DNA of 61,606 nucleotides from Geosporobacter subterraneus DSM 17957 (GTDB taxonomy: Bacteria > Bacillota > Clostridia > Peptostreptococcales > Thermotaleaceae): positions 1-61,606 of the forward strand of contig NZ_FQZV01000024.1 in assembly GCF_900142145.1 (NCBI RefSeq). The letters are read 5' to 3'. Each line of letters begins with the position of its first letter. Position 1 is the stretch's first letter. Below, one piece after another: positions 39,261-47,172 of this stretch. The notes beneath the pieces were generated by a model. That model had not been told where the DNA came from. It saw only the letters and a list, made by a program, of their open reading frames with translations, and did no database searches. A program made the translations under genes and the position numbers.

Positions 39261-39269
39261 AAAAGCCTA

Positions 39270-39379
39270 CGGCGTGTGCTTCGCTAGGGGAATCTAGTTC
39301 CCCTTCGACGGCTGCAAAGCAGCCTGAGCACCCCTCTTACAGCGGCAGGGGATTTCATCCCCTATGACCGCGTTTTTTT
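39270..39379 (+). ncRNA. Structured RNA-like element with intrinsic terminator
   Basis: GTGCT (39276-39280) and AGCAC (39327-39331) can close a three-way junction holding two perfect hairpins: AGGGGAA/TTCCCCT (39286-39304) and GGCTGC/GCAGCC (39310-39324). A terminator follows: GCGG and AGGGGAT (39342-39353) pair with ATCCCCT and CCGC (39357-39371), then seven T. It starts ten bases after the selenoprotein stop, so it may be a 3' UTR structure, a separate small RNA, or just a complex terminator. Confidence 0.4.
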
Positions 39380-39505
39380 ATTGTCAAAAAATGCTTTAAA
39401 ATGTTTTAAACCTTAAAATTACTTTTATTGAACCCTTCATTAATTTATACTATCTTAGACAAAAAAACCGGGCATACCCGCTTTCAGATTGATGATATGA
39501 ACAAG

Positions 39506-39619
39506 CAAAGCCCTCCTAGGATCCTCTCGATTCCGTGACAAGGCCACTTTTTCTAAAATAATAAGTTGAAAAAAAGTGATCTCGTCAAAGTCCCTGTTCG
39601 GAAGCTTAGGAGGGCTTTG
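39506..39619. repeat. 114-bp imperfect inverted-repeat element
   Basis: CAAAGCCCTCCTA (39506-39518) and TAGGAGGGCTTTG (39607-39619) are perfect inverted repeats. Nested pairs TTCCG/CGGAA, TGAC/GTCA and CACTTTTT/AAAAAGTG lie inside in order, so the whole can fold into one long hairpin. It may be a small mobile element or a structured RNA. The rest of 39380-39895 is A/T-rich without a gene. Confidence 0.5.
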
Positions 39620-39837
39620 ATAACGATTTCGAACTGAGAATACTAGTTTTTTCTATGATTATACATAGTTTCAGCAACTGCGTATTCTTGTACAGCCTTT
39701 TTATCCACAGCCTGTTTACGAATACAGGAATCATAGAATCCTCTCTCAAGCCTGTTTACACATATTATAGTAAAAATACGATGATAAATACAAAAAACCA
39801 CAAAAATAAGCCCATTGACTTTGCAAAAACAACCCCC

Positions 39838-39885
39838 TTACAGCCTAGTGTTTACGAAAAGACTCTAAAGGGGTTACTGGAAAAG
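39838..39885 (-). terminator. Terminator after argJ
   Basis: On the minus strand AACCCCTT pairs with AAGGGGGTT across a 30-base loop, followed by GTTTTTG. Confidence 0.5.
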
Positions 39886-39895
39886 GGGATAAAAT

Positions 39896-41113
39896 TTACG
39901 AACGATAGGCACCGTTTATTTTTACATAATCATAGCTTAAATCGCAGCCCCAGGCTGTAGCGCTATAGGAACCATCCTTTAGATCAATAACAATATTGAC
40001 ATAGCTTTCATCGAGAATTTTTTTGGCCAGATCCTCATCAAAGGGAAGTCCCGCACCGTCTTGAACCAACTGTAAAATGCCCTTTTCATTTTTAAAGAAC
40101 ACATCTACCGCTTGGGGAGAGAAGGTACCGCCGGAATATCCCAGGGCGCACATGATTCTTCCCCAGTTGGCATCAGCGCCGAAAAAGGCTGATTTAACAA
40201 GATTAGAGGATATAACGGACTTGGCACATAGCTTAGCATCCTTTTGTGTGCAGGCATTATGGAGGGAAACCTCTATCAGCTTGGTTGCCCCTTCTCCATC
40301 CTTTGCGATCATCTTGGCCAACTCTATATTCACGTAGTCCAAAGCCTTCTTAAACAATGCATACTGATCATTTGCCGTATCGATCAGAGGATTGTTGGCA
40401 GTGCCATTGGCCAAGGCAATGACCATATCATTGGTACTGGTATCCCCGTCCACAGAAATCATATTGTAGGAGTCACCGACACTTTCCTTGAGAGCTGCAG
40501 ACAGCAGGTCTTTAGAAATATTTGCATTGGTCACCACAAAGGAAAGCATAGTAGCCATATTGGGATGAATCATGCCGGAACCCTTTGCAAAGCCGCTGAT
40601 ACGTACCGGTTGGTTATCCAGGAGGATCTCAACGGTGATCTGCTTGGGGAAGGAATCGGTGGTCATAATCGCCTCAGCAGCACTTTGACCATTGCCATTG
40701 TCTAAAAGTTCGCAGGCTGCTTGGATACCGGGAACCACCACATGCATCGGCATAGGTACACCTATGATTCCTGTTGAGCTGACCATTACCTGCTGGGGAC
40801 TAAGTCCTAAGGCTGCTGCTGCTGTACTGGCCATTTCCTGAGCATCCTGAAGGCCTTGGGAACCGGTACACGCATTGGCGTTACCGCTGTTAATGACGAT
40901 GGCCTGGGTGGTATCAGATTTTAAATGCTCCATATTGACCTGTACGGGGGCTGCTTTAACGATATTAGTTGTGAAAGCTGCTGCAGCTACGGCAGGCACC
41001 TTGCTATATAAAACACATAAGTCTTTTTTTCCATTCTTTTTAATACCGCAGTGAATACCTACTGCCTGAAATCCCGATACATCGGTAACCGTCATGTTTT
41101 CTAGAATTTTCAT
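39896..41113 (-). CDS. argJ: Bifunctional ornithine acetyltransferase/N-acetylglutamate synthase
   Basis: The 405-residue ArgJ moves the acetyl group from acetylornithine to glutamate, making the pathway cyclic. The self-cleavage site is in GSGMIHPNMATMLSF (before the Thr of MAT), and the SSTGIIGVPMP block is typical. Cleavage yields alpha and beta chains. AGGAGG precedes ATG. It lies 296 bases after argC, with a repeat element between them, so the two may still be one transcript. Confidence 0.97.
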   Translation of the reverse strand: MKILENMTVTDVSGFQAVGIHCGIKKNGKKDLCVLYSKVPAVAAAAFTTNIVKAAPVQVNMEHLKSDTTQAIVINSGNANACTGSQGLQDAQEMASTAAAALGLSPQQVMVSSTGIIGVPMPMHVVVPGIQAACELLDNGNGQSAAEAIMTTDSFPKQITVEILLDNQPVRISGFAKGSGMIHPNMATMLSFVVTNANISKDLLSAALKESVGDSYNMISVDGDTSTNDMVIALANGTANNPLIDTANDQYALFKKALDYVNIELAKMIAKDGEGATKLIEVSLHNACTQKDAKLCAKSVISSNLVKSAFFGADANWGRIMCALGYSGGTFSPQAVDVFFKNEKGILQLVQDGAGLPFDEDLAKKILDESYVNIVIDLKDGSYSATAWGCDLSYDYVKINGAYRS

Positions 41114-41173
41114 ATATAATAACCTCCTATAGTAAATTTATAATTTTTTTCTTTCTTTAAGGTAGAGTCATCT

Positions 41174-41363
41174 AGAAAATACAGATACAGATTCGCTAGT
41201 TTTGCCCTTTTGGTCGTTCAAAAGCTCCTTTCGATAAAGAATGCTAAAACTTGGAAACTCACTACGTTCAAACATGCAAGTTTTTTTTAGTATTCTTTAA
41301 CTCCAGTCACTAAGAACGATGGCAAAAGGATCAAAGAGCTGCTCTCTAGTATCTGTATTTTCT
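41174..41363. repeat. Dispersed inverted-repeat element, copy 2
   Basis: The 190-bp copy has perfect 14-base outer arms GAAAATACAGATAC and GTATCTGTATTTTC, and the internal blocks ATTCGCTAGTTTTGCCCTT and ACTCACTACGTTCAAACATG shared with the other copies. It sits between argC and argJ and carries internal hairpins that could affect the arg transcript. Confidence 0.88.
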
Positions 41364-41409
41364 GATGATTAGAGAATGGTACTAGAGCATGGCAGGCTAA
41401 ATTTATTTT

Positions 41410-42447
41410 TTAAGGAACCATCGGCAGTATATCTAAACCGATCATTTCCACCAGACCAAACATGATATTCATGTTTTGAACCGCCTGACCGGCAGCACCT
41501 TTTATGAGATTGTCGATGGCTGAGATCACGATAACCCTTCCAGTTCGTTCATCTATCCGCAGTCCGATGTCGCAGAGATTGGAGCCTTTTACATTTCTCG
41601 TTTCTGGTATCGTGTCTAGTACCCGTACAAAATATTCATTTTGGTAAAAGGATTGGTAGCAGTCATACAGGGCTTCCTTTGAAATCTGCGTTCGAAGGCT
41701 TCCATAACAGGTTGCCAGGATTCCCCGATTCATGGGAACCAGGTGAGGTGTAAAGGAAATGAAAAGAGGACTTCCGTTCAGTAAGCCTAACTCCTGTTCA
41801 ATTTCCGGTGTATGTCTGTGACTAGCCACTCCGTAAGCCTTAATGGATTCGCTGCATTCTGTATAGAGCGTTGCAATATTTGCTGTTCTGCCGGCCCCTG
41901 ATACGCCGGATTTGGCATCAATAACAATAGACTCTTTCACGATAAGCTGTTCCTTTAATAAAGGAGCCAGAGCCAGTATACTGGCGGTTGGATAACAGCC
42001 CGGATTGGCAATAAGGCTGGCATTTTTTATTTTATCCCGGTGGAGTTCCGGCAATCCATATACTGCTTGAGAAAGCAGTTGAGGGCAGCCATGATCCAGG
42101 TCGTACCAGTCTTTATAAAGGTTGGCATCGGTGAGGCGGAAATCTGCTCCTAAATCGATTACCTTTACACCTTGTGTTAATGCCTTTTGTGCCAGGTCGA
42201 AGGATTTACCATGGGGCAATGCAATAAATAACACATCTATTTTAGAGAGCTGTTGCTCTGCTTCTTGGATATCTATGCAAATGTCCTGCATAAAATTCCT
42301 GTAGTTCGGATAAGTGGCAGAAAAGGATAAGCCTGTATGATTATGAGAACTTAGAAAGCGGATTTTCACATGGGGATGCCTGTGCAAGTACCAAACCAAC
42401 TGTTGTCCTGCATATCCTGTTGAACCAATTACACCAACATTTATCAT
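41410..42447 (-). CDS. argC: N-acetyl-gamma-glutamyl-phosphate reductase
   Basis: The 345-residue NADPH-dependent reductase has the [14 protein letters not shown] Rossmann start and the active-site block [16 protein letters not shown] with the catalytic Cys. It makes the semialdehyde used by argD. It is divergent from argB across a 156-base regulatory region. Confidence 0.97.
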   Translation of the reverse strand: MINVGVIGSTGYAGQQLVWYLHRHPHVKIRFLSSHNHTGLSFSATYPNYRNFMQDICIDIQEAEQQLSKIDVLFIALPHGKSFDLAQKALTQGVKVIDLGADFRLTDANLYKDWYDLDHGCPQLLSQAVYGLPELHRDKIKNASLIANPGCYPTASILALAPLLKEQLIVKESIVIDAKSGVSGAGRTANIATLYTECSESIKAYGVASHRHTPEIEQELGLLNGSPLFISFTPHLVPMNRGILATCYGSLRTQISKEALYDCYQSFYQNEYFVRVLDTIPETRNVKGSNLCDIGLRIDERTGRVIVISAIDNLIKGAAGQAVQNMNIMFGLVEMIGLDILPMVP

Positions 42448-42477
42448 ATTTTATCACCTCGAAGATTTATATTTGTA

Positions 42478-42509
42478 ATTATACAATAATATAACATAAA
42501 TATTCAATA
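42478..42509 (-). promoter_or_regulatory. argC promoter with ARG-box-like motif
   Basis: On the minus strand TTGAAT (42507-42502) and TATAAT (42483-42478) are 18 bases apart. The -35 lies within TATTGAATATTTA, an ARG-box-like sequence. Confidence 0.65.
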
Positions 42510-42532
42510 ACAAAAACAAAAAACACAAAAAC

Positions 42533-42563
42533 TATTGAATAAATATTAAAACAAACGTATAAT
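42533..42563 (+). promoter_or_regulatory. argB promoter with ARG-box-like motif
   Basis: TTGAAT (42535-42540) and TATAAT (42558-42563) are 17 bases apart, and TATTGAATAAATATTA (42533-42548) covers the -35 and resembles the ARG box TTGAATwwwwATTCA in its left half. Confidence 0.68.
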
Positions 42564-42603
42564 TATAATTATCATTTTCTTAAAAGGTTGGTGGATCAAG
42601 TTC

Positions 42604-43476
42604 ATGAATGGTGAAACAGTAAAAATTCTCATCGAAGCCCTGCCCTATATTAAAAAGTTTAGAGGAAAGACCTTTGTGATTAAATATGGCGGCAGTATTA
42701 TGAAAAATAAAGCAGCAAAAAAAGCATTTATTGAAGATGTAGTACTAATGAAGCTGGTAGGAATCAACATCATTATCGTCCATGGCGGAGGACCCTGTAT
42801 CTCCTCCATGCTGGAGCAGCTAAACATTGAAAGCAGATTTGTTCATGGGCTGCGGGTAACGGATGAAAGGGCTATCGAAGTGGTAGAAATGATTCTTTCG
42901 GGACAGATTAACAAAGAAATTGCATCGGCTCTTTGCAAGCATGGGGTTAGTGCCATTGGAATCAGTGGAAGAGATGGGCATCTTATCGAAGCTGAAAAGA
43001 AATATCTCTATGAAGGGGAAGAAAAAATTGATATCGGATTTGTAGGAGAGGTAGTCAGTATCAATAAAAAGCTGCTGACAGATTTATTAGAAAAGGAACA
43101 GCTGCCGGTGATCTCTCCTGTAGGCTGTGATATAGAAGGAAAGGTATATAATATCAATGCGGATTATGTAGCTTCCGCTATGAGTACAGTACTGGAAGCA
43201 GAAAAGCTGATTCTGCTGACGGACATAGAAGGCATTTATAAAGATATCAATGATCCTGAGAGCTTTATTTCAGAAATTAGTATAGAGGAATTGAAGGAAT
43301 ATATTCATACTGGTGTTTTAAAGGGGGGAATGATTCCAAAGGCCCAATGCTGTATTGACGCTCTGGAACGGGGAACAAAAAATGTCCATTTAATTGATGG
43401 CAGAAAGGAACACAGCTTGCTGCTGGAGATATTTACTAACGAAGGAATTGGAACCATGGTGAAAGGGAGGGTTTAA
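42604..43476 (+). CDS. argB: Acetylglutamate kinase
   Basis: The 290-residue amino-acid kinase has KYGGSIM near residue 25, VHGGGP near 60, and the AEKLILLTDIEGIY block. It phosphorylates N-acetylglutamate. An extended N-terminal helix (ILIEALPYIKKFRGKT) is the kind seen in arginine-sensitive enzymes, so feedback inhibition by arginine is likely. argD follows after five bases. Confidence 0.97.
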   Translation: MNGETVKILIEALPYIKKFRGKTFVIKYGGSIMKNKAAKKAFIEDVVLMKLVGINIIIVHGGGPCISSMLEQLNIESRFVHGLRVTDERAIEVVEMILSGQINKEIASALCKHGVSAIGISGRDGHLIEAEKKYLYEGEEKIDIGFVGEVVSINKKLLTDLLEKEQLPVISPVGCDIEGKVYNINADYVASAMSTVLEAEKLILLTDIEGIYKDINDPESFISEISIEELKEYIHTGVLKGGMIPKAQCCIDALERGTKNVHLIDGRKEHSLLLEIFTNEGIGTMVKGRV

Positions 43477-43481
43477 TTAAT

Positions 43482-44648
43482 ATGAAAAAAGAGTATATCA
43501 TGAATACCTACGGAAGATTTGATGTGACCTTCACCAAAGGGATAGGCACGAAGGTCTATGATACAGAAGGAAAGGTCTATCTGGATTTTGTATCGGGGGT
43601 AGCGGTGAATTGCTTGGGGCACAGTCACCCGGCTATTGCAAAAACCCTGGCAGATCAAAGTCAGACTTTGATGCATGTATCCAACCTGTATTGGAATGAC
43701 AAACAGCTGATGCTGGCTGAAAAGCTCGCAGCCCACAGTCATCATCATCAGGTTTTTTTCAGCAACAGCGGTACAGAGGCAGTAGAAACGGCTCTGAAGC
43801 TGGCTCGAAAGCAAGGGAAGATCAAGGGCGGCAAAGATAAAAATGTCATTCTATATATGGAGAATTCTTTTCACGGCAGAACATTAGGAGCCCTGGCAGT
43901 AACCGGACAGGAAAAATACCAAAAAGACTTCATGCCGTTGATGTCGGGGCTTAAGACGGTTAAGTTTAACGATCCTGTGGATTTGGCAGAGAAAATGGAT
44001 GAATCCGTATGTGGAGTCATTCTGGAGCCGATCCAGGGTGAAGGAGGCATTATTACAGTCAGTCCTGTGTTTTTGCAAAAGGCGAGAGAGCTTTGCGATC
44101 AGTATCAGGCACTGCTTATTTTCGATGAGGTCCAGTGTGGAATCGGAAGAACAGGAAAACTGTTTGCCTACGAAAATTTTGCTGTTCAGCCCGATGTGAT
44201 TTGTATGGCCAAAGGCTTGGGAGGTGGGTTTCCCATAGGCGCTACTCTGGCCAAAAAGGAAGCCGCAGAAGCCTTTGCACCGGGAGATCACGGCTGTACC
44301 TTTGGAGGAAATCCTTTGGCTTGCGCAGTAGCGCTAACGGTATTAGAGGAGCTGCTGGAAAAGGGTGTATTAGAGAATACAATCCAACAAAGCAAATATC
44401 TTGTAGATCAGCTGTCTAAGCTGCAGGAAAAACACACGGTAGTACAGGGCGTTCAAGGAATGGGCCTGATGCTTGGACTTGGATTAATTATCCAAGGCAA
44501 GCAGCTGGTGCAAAAGTGCTTTGAAAAGGGGTTGCTGCTGGTAGGTGCAGGAGAAAAGGTTGTGAGAATTCTTCCGCCGCTGAATGTAACCCAAGAGGAA
44601 ATTGATGAGGCTGTAGCCATCATTGATGCAGCATTAAGCGAACTATAG
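43482..44648 (+). CDS. argD: Acetylornithine aminotransferase
   Basis: The 388-residue class III PLP aminotransferase converts acetylglutamate semialdehyde to acetylornithine. It shows NSGTEAVETALKLAR, GIGRTGKLFAYE and the Schiff-base lysine in MAKGLGGGFPIGA. GGGAGG in the argB tail provides the ribosome site. argF is not found downstream; a repeat element follows. Confidence 0.97.
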   Translation: MKKEYIMNTYGRFDVTFTKGIGTKVYDTEGKVYLDFVSGVAVNCLGHSHPAIAKTLADQSQTLMHVSNLYWNDKQLMLAEKLAAHSHHHQVFFSNSGTEAVETALKLARKQGKIKGGKDKNVILYMENSFHGRTLGALAVTGQEKYQKDFMPLMSGLKTVKFNDPVDLAEKMDESVCGVILEPIQGEGGIITVSPVFLQKARELCDQYQALLIFDEVQCGIGRTGKLFAYENFAVQPDVICMAKGLGGGFPIGATLAKKEAAEAFAPGDHGCTFGGNPLACAVALTVLEELLEKGVLENTIQQSKYLVDQLSKLQEKHTVVQGVQGMGLMLGLGLIIQGKQLVQKCFEKGLLLVGAGEKVVRILPPLNVTQEEIDEAVAIIDAALSEL

Positions 44649-44680
44649 GCTAACATTTTGCACTTTTTGAGAAGATATCT

Positions 44681-44872
44681 AGAAAATAAAGATACAGATT
44701 CGCTAGTTTTGCCCTTTCGATTGTTCTATAGCTCCTTACGATAAAGAAAGCTAAAACTTGCAAACTCACTCCGTTCAAACATGCAAGTTTTTATACGCTT
44801 TCTTTATCTTCACTTACTAAGAACAAAAGCAAAAGGATCAAAAAGACGCTCACGTAGTATCTCGTATTTTCT
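44681..44872. repeat. Dispersed inverted-repeat element, copy 3
   Basis: The 192-bp copy follows argD by 32 bases. Outer arms are GAAAATA.AGATAC and GTATCTCGTATTTTC, with a small internal mismatch. Its inner blocks (ATTCGCTAGTTTTGCCCTT, CTCACTCCGTTCAAACATG) match copy 2 closely. Confidence 0.88.
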
Positions 44873-44888
44873 GCTTTACAAAGGGTAG

Positions 44889-44910
44889 GGAACGACCCCT
44901 GTGTCGTTCC
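44889..44910. repeat. Small perfect hairpin
   Basis: GGAACGAC and GTCGTTCC pair perfectly around six bases. No T-run follows. It separates repeat copy 3 from the promoter at 44943. Confidence 0.4.
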
Positions 44911-44942
44911 GAAAATGAAATAGACCTGCAAACATTTTATGC

Positions 44943-44972
44943 TTGACAATATAGAAGTAATTATGTTACGAT
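44943..44972 (+). promoter_or_regulatory. Promoter of a short leader transcript
   Basis: TTGACA and TACGAT are 18 bases apart. The predicted transcript would run from about 44980 to the terminator near 45109 and carry the 17-codon ORF. Confidence 0.45.
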
Positions 44973-45038
44973 TTGATGAAATGAAAATAGATTTTCCTTT
45001 AAAATGGTCCAGAGAGGCCAAAAAGGAGGTGAAGAAAG

Positions 45039-45092
45039 ATGCGGGATTTCCTGTATCTCTATAAGCTGTGCAACCAAACCTTCTGCCTCTGA
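45039..45092 (+). CDS. 17-residue leader-like ORF
   Basis: AAGGAGGTGAAGAAAG, a near-perfect ribosome site, precedes ATG. The frame encodes MRDFLYLYKLCNQTFCL and ends in TGA inside the hairpin of the terminator at 45077-45109, so translation would interfere with termination. No amino-acid run points to a controlled pathway. Confidence 0.4.
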   Translation: MRDFLYLYKLCNQTFCL

Positions 45093-45109
45093 CAGAAGGT
45101 TAATTTTTT
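45077..45109 (+). terminator. Terminator overlapping the 17-residue ORF
   Basis: AACCTTCTG pairs perfectly with CAGAAGGTT, followed by AATTTTTTG. From here to 45350 the sequence is A/T-rich with nothing recognised. Confidence 0.75.
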
Positions 45110-45352
45110 GTCTTGATATGGATATATATGCATAAAAAGAGAGAAAGCTTTGTGATAAGAAATGAATAAATATTATTAAAATGCTTATAAAATTACAGCA
45201 AAAATCCTTGATAAATTGAGAAATACAGAGATAGATAATCATATGTCATGCAGTGGAAAAGGTGCATATAAGCCTGATAGTCTCTGATTTTTAACCCTTT
45301 CTTTCATTAAACAAAAAAAACACATAAAAAAAACTAAAAAATTTTAAATAAC

Positions 45353-45383
45353 TATTGCATAAATATATAATAATAAGTATAAT
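45353..45383 (+). promoter_or_regulatory. carAB operon promoter with ARG-box-like motif
   Basis: TTGCAT (45355-45360) and TATAAT (45378-45383) are 17 bases apart. TATTGCATAAATATATAA covers the -35, matching the other arg promoters. The start would be near 45390. Confidence 0.68.
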
Positions 45384-45417
45384 TATAAATAACCAAGTAA
45401 AGAAGGGTTGATAAAAT

Positions 45418-45456
45418 ATGAAGCGATATCGTAAAAGGCGCAGGCCTCTAACATAA
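45418..45456 (+). CDS. Arginine-rich leader peptide before the car operon
   Basis: AAGAAGGG lies nine bases before ATG, about 28 bases after the predicted transcription start. The 12-residue peptide MKRYRKRRRPLT has five arginines using CGA, CGT, AGG, CGC and AGG codons, then TAA. A short arginine-dense peptide directly ahead of arginine-pathway carbamoyl-phosphate genes is what a ribosome-stalling or attenuation leader would look like. No terminator hairpin is seen between it and 45504, so translational coupling or RNA stability are possible mechanisms. Confidence 0.6.
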   Translation: MKRYRKRRRPLT

Positions 45457-45503
45457 GCAGAATTAAAAATATATTATCTTATTAAAAGAAAGGATGAGAA
45501 ACC

Positions 45504-45986
45504 ATGACATATATGCTTTCATCAAAAGCACTTCATACAGTTAACATGGAAGAGGTTTGCAGCAGCTGCAAGGGAGGATATTTTCACATTGCTCCTAAAA
45601 TCACAAAGGTGGCAGTGATCAATCTGGGAATGCAAAAAGAGAACCTGATGGATATGGTCAACATGAAATGCAGCCTAAATGTATTTGACGAGGATTTTAG
45701 CGTAAACCAATTGAATATGGTACCCCATGATATCGTAATGGTGTCTAACGGAAAGCTTGATGCAGAAAAAATTCCAATGGTTGTGGATAAGATTAAGGCA
45801 CTGATTGGCAAAAAGAAAATTTTCGGCATCGGCTTAGGCCAAGAACTGGTAAAGGAAGCTGCAGCCCAGGCAGGGGTACAGACTTGGAAGCAGGAAGGCG
45901 ATATTATGATCAGCGAGGAAAATAAACTGTACTGCTGTGATATGAGTCAGCAAAATCAACTGGAAGAAATCATGAAATATGCATAA
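45504..45986 (+). CDS. Degenerate CarA-like glutaminase-domain protein
   Basis: The 160-residue protein aligns through its middle with the class I glutaminase domain of the carA product encoded just downstream: KVAVINLGMQKENLM with KVALVDFGVKANIV, DIVMVSNGKLDAEKI with DGVLLSNGPGDPKTV, and KKIFGIGLGQELV with LPTFGICLGHQIL. The catalytic Cys is Gly, and the later His/Glu region is missing, so it cannot hydrolyse glutamine. The N-terminus has a CSSC pair. AAAGGATGAG precedes ATG. It is the first full-length gene after the arginine-rich leader, suggesting a regulatory or scaffold role. No family name is recognised. Confidence 0.75.
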   Translation: MTYMLSSKALHTVNMEEVCSSCKGGYFHIAPKITKVAVINLGMQKENLMDMVNMKCSLNVFDEDFSVNQLNMVPHDIVMVSNGKLDAEKIPMVVDKIKALIGKKKIFGIGLGQELVKEAAAQAGVQTWKQEGDIMISEENKLYCCDMSQQNQLEEIMKYA

Positions 45987-46092
45987 ATAGCAATAAAAGA
46001 AACAGAAAAGAAATGAACTTTCCTGTTTCATTATGTAGAGGAGATTGCTTGGGTCAATCGTTAAGAATCTATAGAAAATAGAGGTGTAGACA

Positions 46093-47172
46093 ATGAATGG
46101 ATTGATATATTTAGAAGACGGAACAGTATACGAAGGAAAAGGCTTTGGCAAAAAGGGAACCTCTGTTGGAGAGTTGGTATTCAACACCTCTATCACAGGG
46201 TACCAGGAAATTCTTACGGATCCTTCTTATGCGGGCCAGATCATCACCATGACCTATCCCCTAATCGGAAACTATGGTGTAAATCAATGGGAACAAGAGT
46301 CAGAAAAGGTATATGCAAAAGGATTTGTGGTAAAGTCTATTGCTCAAAATCCTTCCAATTATATGAGTGAAAAAACTGTGGAAGAAATGCTGAAGGCCAT
46401 GGGAATCGTAGGCATCAGCAATGTAGATACCCGAAGCATTACAAAGAAAATCAGAAATACAGGAGCCATCAAATGTGTAATCTCAAATGAAGCTCTATCC
46501 GTTCAAGACCTGGAGAATCATATCAAACAGGCAAAGCAAGAGGATGACTGGATGAAGGATGTAAGCACAAAGAAAATGATCCATATTCCGGGGCAGGGAC
46601 TAAAAGTTGCTTTGGTGGATTTTGGGGTAAAAGCCAATATCGTCAACAATCTAAAAGCACGAGGCTGTGACATTACTGTTTTACCATACAATACATCTTA
46701 TGAAGAGATCATGAATCTAAACCCTGACGGAGTACTTCTAAGCAATGGACCTGGGGATCCAAAGACCGTTACAGAAGCCATTGCTATGGTTAAAAAGATT
46801 ATGCACAAGCTGCCTACCTTTGGGATTTGCTTAGGACATCAAATCCTGGGATTAGCTGTAGGCGGTGATACCTATAAAATGAAATACGGACACCGCGGGG
46901 GCAATCATGGTGTATATGATATTGATAAGGACAAAGCCTATATTACTTCTCAAAACCATGGGTATGCAGTAAACCCGGAGAGTATAAAAGACAAAGGAAT
47001 GGTTCTAACCCATATTAACCTGAATGACAACACGGTGGAGGGCATGAAACACAAGGAACTTCCGGTATTTTCCGTACAGTTCCATCCGGAAGGAGCTCCT
47101 GGCCCAACAGATTCCTCCTACCTATTTGACAAATTTATGAACCTGATGAAGGAGGGAGCAGTATGCCTTTAG
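46093..47172 (+). CDS. carA: Carbamoyl-phosphate synthase small subunit
   Basis: The 359-residue subunit has the N-terminal CPS domain (LVFNTSITGYQEILTDPSYA) and a class I glutaminase domain with nucleophile Cys in FGICLGHQILGL and His in SVQFHPEG. It supplies ammonia to CarB. Its last ten bases overlap carB, giving translational coupling. Confidence 0.98.
   Translation: MNGLIYLEDGTVYEGKGFGKKGTSVGELVFNTSITGYQEILTDPSYAGQIITMTYPLIGNYGVNQWEQESEKVYAKGFVVKSIAQNPSNYMSEKTVEEMLKAMGIVGISNVDTRSITKKIRNTGAIKCVISNEALSVQDLENHIKQAKQEDDWMKDVSTKKMIHIPGQGLKVALVDFGVKANIVNNLKARGCDITVLPYNTSYEEIMNLNPDGVLLSNGPGDPKTVTEAIAMVKKIMHKLPTFGICLGHQILGLAVGGDTYKMKYGHRGGNHGVYDIDKDKAYITSQNHGYAVNPESIKDKGMVLTHINLNDNTVEGMKHKELPVFSVQFHPEGAPGPTDSSYLFDKFMNLMKEGAVCL

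Noticed and set aside
39655-39960. Plus-strand 101-codon ORF between the repeat element and argJ.
   Set aside because: It has no ribosome site, low-complexity composition, and overlaps the argJ terminator and the 3' end of argJ.
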